In this document: piece by piece, positions 58,088 through 64,000 of the stretch
How the letters are laid out: every line of letters begins with the position of its first letter
Numbering within the stretch: the first letter of the stretch is position 1
NCBI GenBank assembly: GCA_028752905.1
Contig: JAQNBH010000015.1
Span: 12,006,036-12,070,035, forward strand
Direction of reading: 5' to 3'
DNA length: 64,000 nt
DNA from: Cladorhizidae sp. MBARI D1340-BT2
Taxonomy: Eukaryota > Porifera > Demospongiae > Poecilosclerida > Cladorhizidae
The notes under the pieces: generated by a model
Database searches by the model: none
What the model was told of the DNA's origin: nothing
Seen by the model: only the letters and a program-made list of their open reading frames with translations
Program-made: the position numbers and the translations under genes

Positions 58088-58205
58088 AAGTAAGAATCTC
58101 AACGAACTCTCAGTTGTCATAATTAAATTACAATGACCTCAATAATTATACTCTCTCGACATTTCGACTAGATGCTCTAGCCTTCATCAGTAATAATGTT
58201 TTGGA
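58088..58205 (-). repeat. PLE terminal arm, single, in the Ig-FN3 intron
   Basis: 'caacgaactctcagttg', then 'actctctcgacatttcgact' and 'gctctagccttcatcag'. Oriented minus. The next ~50 bases contain 'ataatgttttggatgttaca' and a partial fold-back 'acattattgatgat', so the second arm is largely missing. Confidence 0.65.
58150..58196 (-). ncRNA. Hammerhead ribozyme motif, nearly intact
   Basis: On the minus strand: CTGATGA (58190-58184), stem II GGCTAG/AGCAT/CTAGTC, then GAAATGTC, predicted cleavage after that C. Stem III would be AUGU against AUGU, weaker than the ACGU of the 38.4-kb copy, and the first stem I pair (A opposite G) is lost. It lies inside an intron of the host gene, antisense to it. 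Confidence 0.55.
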
Positions 58206-58717
58206 TGTTACATTATTGATGATATTTCAATAATACAGCATTCAAGGCTATGAGTCCTTTTCACTTTCCACTGCTTCTTGGTATAAGCTTGTCCTGCAGG
58301 TAAGTGGGACCAATATTACCTGTACACTGTAAAGATAATATCTATAGTGATTATACTTCCCTTTATTGTTCATATATACAAGTAGTCACTTGAAGCTAAA
58401 GCAGTTACACCTCCATTCTCTGCTTGGTTGTTCCTCTCCCAGTCAGTTCAACTTCCAATAGCAATTTTCCATACTTCATAGCTCCAAGTTCTCTGCAACA
58501 CCATCTGAACTCCACTTCTACTGCATGCTGCTATCTTCATATACATTTTTTTTTTGTTAAAAGTCTATTCACTCTTTCAATCTCCCACATAAGTGTCTAT
58601 CCAAGAATAGTCCACAATATTTAATCTGCCTGTAATAATGTAGAATAGGCTGCTTGATGGATCTGGTAGATGAACGCTTTAGGGGACAGGGCTCCAAAAA
58701 TTAAGGGCTGAGGGCAT

Positions 58718-58925
58718 TGGTCAATAAGGGAGCTGATTGTCATCATTCTAGTTTGAAAAGATAATAGTCACAGATTCATGACAGGTTTCATCTTTGTGAT
58801 CACAAAGAAGAAACCTGTCATGAATCTGTGACTATCACATTTTCAAGAAGAAACCTTTCAGAATTTGTGACTATCATCTTTTCAAACTAGAATGATGACA
58901 ATCACCTCCCTTATTGACCATGTTT
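58718..58925. repeat. Foldback element with a duplicated inner segment
   Basis: Left arm 'ggtcaataagggagctgatt', 'gtcatcattctagtttgaaa', 'gtcacagattcatgacaggt' reappears reversed on the right. The inner segment ('aagaaacctgtcatgaatc', 'tgtgactatcacattttcaa') occurs twice in the right arm, the second time with 'ctttcagaatttg' in place of 'ctgtcatgaatct'. Confidence 0.7.
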
Positions 58926-58929
58926 TGAC

Positions 58930-59880
58930 CAATATGCTTTGATTTCTTCAGGGCGAGTGAAATGACACACTAGGAAAGATATTTAGGAACTACTTGTCTA
59001 AAGAAGTAACATTAGGTGCACATGATCCATGATGTGTCTGATTGCTAAAGTGTAGAAGCATGGCAATATATCAGACAGGTAATGATGAATGTAGTTTCAT
59101 GTAGATAGTCGTAATAGTTTAGATCCAGTAACCAAGTAGTTCCAGGCTATTTAAGGATGGGAGACTTAAAAGTCAAACATGTTAAAAGTTTTCTAAGACA
59201 TGCAATTTTTTCATGCACCCTATGAATATTTTGTTACCGAGCTTTTTTATGAGTGGTTAGGTACAATATTGGATGAATGACAGGATAATTAGTTTTCACT
59301 TTACAAAGCTCTCTTCATGATCAGAACATCAATAGGGTTCAAACTTGTTTTGTGGGTAGCTCTAGTACCCTATTACAAAATAAAACTACAACTGAAGTGG
59401 TACCGATTTAATGTCAATTTTCTAATACGCTGACTATAATTGTTGGAAGAGTCACCCTCTTCAAAGTCATAGAACATCCTATATGTTGCTGTGGTCAAAA
59501 GTGTTTCATTTTATAGGCAAAGATAACAAAATTTTTCTTTGCTACTGATAAAACAGGATTTCTATACTTTGCTGCTTATTTGGTAAGCAATAGAATAACA
59601 TTTGCTTTAGTTACTTTGCCCACAGTAATTTGTGGCCGAGTGTTGTTGTTGTTGTTGTTAATGTGTGCAACTGTTTCTGCATTCTTAGAGGAGGCTATAA
59701 ATGAATCTCTACCAAGGGGCTGGAAAAGAAAACACATGATATGATATACTTAACTTGTGTGTAATACAAGAAGAAGAGTAAGTGAGAAAATGTATAATGC
59801 TTTTGCTGGGTTCAAGAAGCTTGGCATTTATATTAATTACCACAGCTGACTGATTGGCTTGTTGTAATATATAGAGAAAC
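58930..59880. other. Intron sequence, no recognised element
   Basis: (GTT)n at 59643-59660. No coding or repeat family was recognised. Confidence 0.35.
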
Positions 59881-59884
59881 AACA

Positions 59885-60090
59885 ACAACAAAAATAGAAA
59901 CAAGATTTATTTAAAAACAAAACTATTTTGGGGTAAAAAAAAAAGTGTATCCATGTAGATCATGGACCCTTTGCCATTTAAAATCTTGTATGTCATTAAT
60001 AATGCTTATTTGAAAAAGCATCATAACAGGTAAAGGATACCTAATGCTGTATGGATATACACTTGTTTCCTTGTTCTTTTTACAAGCTAA
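59885..60090. repeat. Hairpin repeat (GGACCCTTTGCC family)
   Basis: 'agaaacaagattta', 'agtgtatccatgtagatcat' and 'ggaccctttgcc' are mirrored on the right by 'ggtaaaggatac', 'tgctgtatggatatacact' and 'tgtttccttgttctt'. Same family as 48700-48880. Confidence 0.55.
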
Positions 60091-60204
60091 TCATATTTTG
60101 TTGATCACTTTGCACCTTTGTATAAACCCTCCTCCCTAGCACCAGCTTTCAGTGAAATAGGTCGTATTTCAAATTGTCCCAAGTTTTGTTGCTTCCATAT
60201 GGCA

Positions 60205-60395
60205 TAATCCTGGAATTACATCATGATGACACCATCAATACTGTACAGATCAGTACTGGATTAGGGCTTCAGCTAGGGTTAGGGAGAGCAATGACTGGAG
60301 TTAGGACACTGCAGTGCTAGGGCTGCAGCAATGGTTAGAGCAATGCTGTAAACAATGTTTATGATGTCATCATGATAACATAATGCTAGGATTCT
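60205..60395. repeat. Imperfect hairpin in intron
   Basis: 'aatcctggaattacatcatg' with 'atgacaccat' on the left and 'atgatgtcatcatgat' with 'aatgctaggattc' on the right form opposed arms around a GGGTTAGGG-like centre. Confidence 0.45.
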
Positions 60396-60511
60396 TGTTA
60401 CATTCCTATGCTCCATTTTCCCCCAACCCCCGCCTTTTCCGGGTGAGAATTGTTTTTCAATTTATTAAGACCATTTTTATTGAGACTACTACATATTGTT
60501 TCTTTGTCCAG

Positions 60512-60784
60512 CTACTCCTCCAGTCGTGTCTGCTGTGAACAGTGCTAATGTTATTTATAAAGCCAACACCTTGAGACTGACTCTGCAGTTCACCATCACT
60601 AATGGGAGAGGAACTCCCACTCTGGAGGCCTCACCTTCTGCTGTGTCTCTAGGTTATCTGCAGAACACCAGTTTTTCTACCTTCAGTGCTGCCATTACTC
60701 TCCTTTACAACACTAACTACACACTCACCATCATAACCAGCAACTGTGTAGGGCAGGGGAGGCAGCACATCAACTTCTTGATAG
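60512..60784 (+). CDS. Fibronectin type III domain exon
   Basis: Acceptor TTTCTTTGTCCAG ends at 60511; donor ATAG|GTACAT follows 60784; 273 nt (91 codons), phase 1-1. It begins TPPVVSAVNSANVIYK (typical P-rich A strand) and continues LRLTLQFTITNGRGTPT. It then has a hydrophobic, Thr-rich core with four N-glycosylation sequons (including NTS and NYT) and ends YTLTIITSNCVGQGRQHINF, a Y.L.I......G pattern of F and G strands. The first conserved Trp of FN3 is not obvious, so this is a diverged module. It is preceded by the Ig exon and followed by two CCP exons. Confidence 0.75.
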
Positions 60785-61455
60785 GTACATTTCACACATC
60801 ACAGTAACAATCAAATTAAATGTGTACAGAATATTTAGGACCCATGCAGTAGCTAGGGCAATGTGTTTGAGCTAACGATGCTAAGATTATAGAGAAAGCT
60901 TGGCAAAGTTCTTCAGTTTGTCACACAATGCCTTGCATTCATTTACATATATAATGTGTGTGAGTGTGTATGAGGAATCTGGATGTATGTGACTACCTCG
61001 CAAGTGAACATGTGGCTACCTCAGTGCACATAGAGGTCATGCATGACATGACATATATACTAAGTTCAGAAATAGCTATCAGGTATGAGGTGAGAATCAT
61101 TTTCCCATGTGACTTGCTCTCTGTTAGAATGGTGTACAAGTTGCAGTAGCAACAAATTGCTGCTTCAATAAGTAGGGTGTGACTTATAATCACAAATTAT
61201 TATTGCTAGGTTGATCGAACCTAACAATAGGCATGGTTACAACAAGCCTGTGGAATTATTCTGAAGCTGCATTAATAGGATATTTGTATCTTTGGCTACA
61301 ACCAGCAAGAAGGGTATGAGCTGCTTTTTCTTTTGTGGAAATCAAAGCCAGAGAATCTTTATGCTACCATAAGTTCAGCAGTAGCTTAGAGCCTTAGACT
61401 ATGATGGGAATGTATTTTCATAAAATAAAAGGTATGAACAATGGACTATAATCTA
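60785..61455. other. Intron sequence, no recognised element
   Basis: Nothing supportable beyond short AT-rich words. Its end merges into the HIRAN-like relic region. Confidence 0.35.
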
Positions 61456-61459
61456 AGCA

Positions 61460-61770
61460 GATTTGACTTATATGCTGTCAATTAAAGTGCCATATAGCAG
61501 ATCATTTCCATGGGGGAACCTTTTCATTGATATCAATAATCAAACAAATTTGTGGGGATTTACTCGTGGTTTTATAATGAACTTGCATGCAGGTTTGATA
61601 ACTGCACTTTTTTTCAATTGGGACTGGAAAAAACACATAGCAATGGCGAATTCTTTCGAAGTCAAGTCTGTGGTTCGAGGCTATGAACCTATTCAGTCCA
61701 AACTTTGTTTAGCATTTAAAAACTTCTCAGGAAAGGTTTTAAGCAAATATATATTGGTTTTGAACTCTTG
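61460..61770 (+). pseudogene. Dispersed coding-like repeat with possible HIRAN start
   Basis: A 102-codon frame contains MANSFEVKSVVRGYEP, which resembles the first strand of the HIRAN-like fragment at 34336 (SYIRGYHVYK). The rest of the frame (NWDWKKH, LAFKNFSGKV) is unrecognised. It lies in the FN3-CCP intron and is probably an inserted relic rather than an exon. Confidence 0.2.
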
Positions 61771-61774
61771 AAAT

Positions 61775-63208
61775 GAAGAAAGTAGCTCTATTTATGATCA
61801 TAGACAACCATTTTGTTTAGAGAAATGACAACGCATGCTTTTTTCATGATCCCAACAATACACACTACGCAACACAGTGACATTATTAACAACTATCTAC
61901 AAAAAATAGTTAAAATTATTATTCTGAAATCACCTCCGCAACCAAAACAAAAACTGTGTAGTCCCATTATCCTCAATAACTAGCCATGGAATATAGCAAA
62001 CACGGCAGTGCTCTGGAAAAGCTACTTGCAGTAAGAGGACAAGAAAAGAAAAATCCCCTTCATCCACGAGATCCTCGACAAGTAATGGTACATTTATATA
62101 ATATTAGAGTAGCAGCCTAGGGTGGCAATCAGGAGAAGCTGCACACAGCCATAGGAGAAGAGAAGGGGTTGCTATGATTACTTTCTGCTGCCATCAAATA
62201 CTTTAAGGATTCTGTTTATTTGTTTTTCAACATTTCAACCAAAACACTTTGGTAAGAATTATTATTACTATGCACCTTTGTAGCACACTGCTTAGTGCCT
62301 AATTATGGGGACAACTATATACTGGGTTACTAGGCCCATCTTCATGGGGTGTCCAGACTGGCTAGCTAGGCCTGCTTAATGGGGTGCTCAGCTACTAGTT
62401 TCCTAGGACCTGGGATCCCAGCTACTGGGTGCTTATACCCTACTTTATGTGGAGCCAAATTACCGTGTTATGGGGAAAATAGCTCATTTTAGACCCAGTT
62501 TGTTGGCATTTCCAACACCTTGTAAATAGTTTTTGCTTCATATCGGGTACCTTTAAGTTTGTATTTTGAATTTTGGAATGCAACTGTGATCAGTACTTGG
62601 CATCAACACTAGGTTAACCCTTCTATATATATATTATGTTTTTAAACTGGTGTGGCATCCAGAAAAATTAGCTTTAACAACAACATATGATCTGTTATAA
62701 TCCTTTTTTGGTCCTATATAGCAACACTGGACATATAGAAATGTCAAGAGCTGATTCAGACAAAACTTTGTGTGATGTTTAAGACCACCCAAAGTAACCA
62801 TTTTCTTGATTTGGCCAAAAAATAATAAATAGACCTTTTTGCAGTCTTTTAGCCATCCTGTAAGTTGGATTATCATCACTTTTTACTTGAATACACTAGA
62901 TATCAGGTATATAGAAGTAACACGTAGCTTTACAGGTGGTCTTTGCTTTAAAGAATGGAGGAAATGGTCATTTTAGGATTTCTTTTCTACCATGTAAGAT
63001 TTGCACATGTCATGACCTGGACTGTGCATTATAAAATCTACTGTGCCAATATTTTATGTCGCTTCTCTCTCTTTTTTTTTGTTCAGGCAATGCCGGGTAA
63101 CCCTGTTAGTATATACTATATATAGAATTCACTCTAATTGTCAAGCATGTTCTATTGCTATACATGCACATGGCAATGAAGCTTCTTCTATGGTACATAT
63201 AATTATAG
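61775..63208. other. Intron sequence, no recognised element
   Basis: No domain was recognised. A strong pyrimidine tract and TTCAG at 63061-63086 look like an acceptor, but the phase does not fit the upstream exon (see the rejected list). Confidence 0.4.
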
Positions 63209-63394
63209 TGAACTGCTCCATTCCAAATATGGCTGCTGATGTGAGAGTGTGGCCCTTCGCTGACACCACTGAAGGAGCTACTATTACATACAGCTGTTCA
63301 GATGGGTACTGGCCTCAAACTAACCACACATCTCTGTGCACACAAGTTGGCAGTGATGGATTGTGGATGCCTGACCCAGCACTAAATTGTTCAA
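63209..63394 (+). CDS. CCP/sushi domain exon 1
   Basis: Acceptor ...ATAATTATAG ends at 63208; donor TCAA|GTAGGT follows 63394; 186 nt, phase 1-1. The exon reads VNCSIPNMAADVRVWPF, TEGATITYSCSDGYWP, SLCTQVGSDGLWMPDPALNC. It has four Cys in CCP order, the Trp before the last Cys (GLW..P...C) and about 60 residues, the standard module length. The Pro after the first Cys and the hydrophobic YSC are typical of sushi modules. Confidence 0.8.
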
Positions 63395-63453
63395 GTAGGT
63401 GTAATCTTGACACTGTTGTATCTATTTTGTTATAATTAATTATTATATGTTAG
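63395..63453 (+). other. 59-nt intron between the CCP exons
   Basis: GTAGGT...ATATGTTAG, phase 1. Its shortness supports the exon model and the small-intron genome. Confidence 0.75.
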
Positions 63454-63672
63454 TTGTGTGCAGTGTCCCACCCTCTCTTCTGGCTGTTCCAGTGCAAGCT
63501 AATGATAGTCGTGCGTATATGGAAGGAGATGTGGTCAACTTTCAGTGTTTGTCTGGCTCGAGTCCTGCAGATGTAATGACTGCTACATGCATTATGGAAG
63601 GAAATTGGAATCCTGATCCACAACTGCTGAACTGCTCCAGAGCAACTAATGAAGCTACAATTTCTACTCAAG
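63454..63672 (+). CDS. CCP/sushi domain exon 2
   Basis: Acceptor ...ATATGTTAG ends at 63453; donor CAAG|GTAATG follows 63672; 219 nt, phase 1-1. It reads VVCSVPPSLLAVPVQ, YMEGDVVNFQCLSGSS, TATCIMEGNWNPDPQLLNC, a complete four-Cys CCP with NW before the last Cys. It ends with a short Ser/Thr-rich linker. More exons are expected downstream of 64000, possibly CCP or membrane-spanning. Confidence 0.8.
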
Positions 63673-64000
63673 GTAATGAATGTAATTACTTTAAAGTTGG
63701 TTCACAATGCCATCAATTCTGGTATATCAGTATCTGCACGTATGCACTAAGCAATTATAACTCATTGTTCATAGAAGAGTCTTCATTTGTGAGTAGAGGC
63801 GATTCTGGAAATTTGAAAGTGATTAGGCCAGGAAGTGGGTGTGGTCGGTGTGGCTTTACTTTAATTGCACACACAATTACTGACATAATATTACTGCAGA
63901 GAATGAAGTTATTAAATTCTTGTCTACGCCAACCTTACCTACAAATTTATCAAATTATTTCCTCGATTATGCTCATGTTCTGAGCTTCCTAGCTGGGCTT
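63673..64000. other. Intron or downstream sequence at the window edge
   Basis: Read-through of the CCP frame continues with no cysteine pattern; no acceptor with a convincing exon was found before the window ends. Confidence 0.4.

Larger units (their letters stand above)
57297..63672 (+). other. Host gene: at least four exons, Ig-FN3-CCP-CCP (partial in window)
   Basis: Exons 57297-57611, 60512-60784, 63209-63394 and 63454-63672 are all symmetric phase 1 and join in frame as ...SYRLL|A TPPVV... , ...NFLI|V NCSIP... and ...NCS|(S/I) VVCSVPP.... Introns are about 2900, 2424 and 59 nt. The product is presumably an extracellular or membrane-anchored modular protein (Ig, fibronectin III, two sushi/CCP modules). 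The signal peptide and start were not found; an upstream phase-1 exon must exist before 57297. Further exons, perhaps a membrane segment and cytoplasmic tail, would lie beyond 64000. No kinase or other catalytic domain is visible. The function is unknown; by analogy with sponge and other invertebrate receptors, recognition or adhesion is plausible. Confidence 0.7.

Noticed and set aside
63087..63208. Upstream extension of CCP exon 1 from the strong acceptor at 63086
   Set aside because: That acceptor would force phase 2, which does not match the phase-1 end of the FN3 exon. The acceptor at 63208 joins in frame. RNA data could still overturn this.

Overview
This is an AT-rich, repeat-dominated piece of an animal nuclear genome. 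There are no operons, ribosome-binding sites or CRISPR arrays. Protein-coding signal is either in small exons bounded by GT/AG sites or in decayed transposable elements. Three things suggest an invertebrate, probably a sponge (inference): short introns (59 and 83 nt), phase-1 domain exons encoding Ig, FN3 and CCP/sushi modules, and a diverse element load of Polinton, Merlin, Penelope, pogo/Tigger, Gypsy and CR1-like elements.

Layout. 1-6.7 kb: a decayed Polinton/Maverick DNA polymerase B on the minus strand, a first copy of an abundant interspersed repeat (called R1 here), and a Penelope-like element (PLE) tail interrupted by a ~610-bp terminal-inverted-repeat element. 7.6-9.4 kb: a pogo-like deletion derivative, an isolated Ig-like exon on the minus strand, and a minisatellite. 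9.4-19.4 kb: R1 again, a Harbinger-like element, a decayed CxxC-containing coding fragment, and long stretches without recognisable content. 19.8-21.3 kb: a structurally complete Merlin (IS1016-type) DNA transposon with long terminal repeats and a perfect 8-bp target duplication. 21.4-32 kb: LINE 3' fragments, a tandem repeat block, and many R1 copies in both orientations. 32.7-35.2 kb: a pogo/Tigger element flanked by TA that contains a decayed transposase plus a HIRAN-like fragment on the opposite strand. 35.4-39.1 kb: R1 copies, one split by a 949-bp PLE-derived unit with inverted arms, an 11-bp target duplication, a long (ATT)n core and an intact-looking hammerhead ribozyme motif. 39.1-46.4 kb: a decayed Gypsy element (plus strand), a CR1-like LINE with a PHD finger, endonuclease and RT (minus), and two tail-to-tail PLE fragments. 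46.4-56.3 kb: mostly featureless, with two further LINE fragments and a PLE hairpin. 57.3-63.7 kb: the only convincing host gene, at least four phase-1 exons on the plus strand encoding Ig, FN3, CCP and CCP, which probably continues beyond the window.

The host gene looks like a cell-surface or secreted multidomain protein. Its first two introns (about 2.9 and 2.4 kb) are filled with hairpin repeats and a PLE/hammerhead fragment. The Ig exon at 8.8-9.1 kb has the same phase and nearly the same length as the one at 57.3 kb and may be a relative or a stranded exon.

A recurrent theme is the hammerhead-containing PLE terminal repeat. It occurs at least nine times in the window as single arms or as face-to-face inverted pairs. 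All coordinates were read by eye; repeat and pseudogene edges are approximate, while exon and target-duplication positions were counted base by base.
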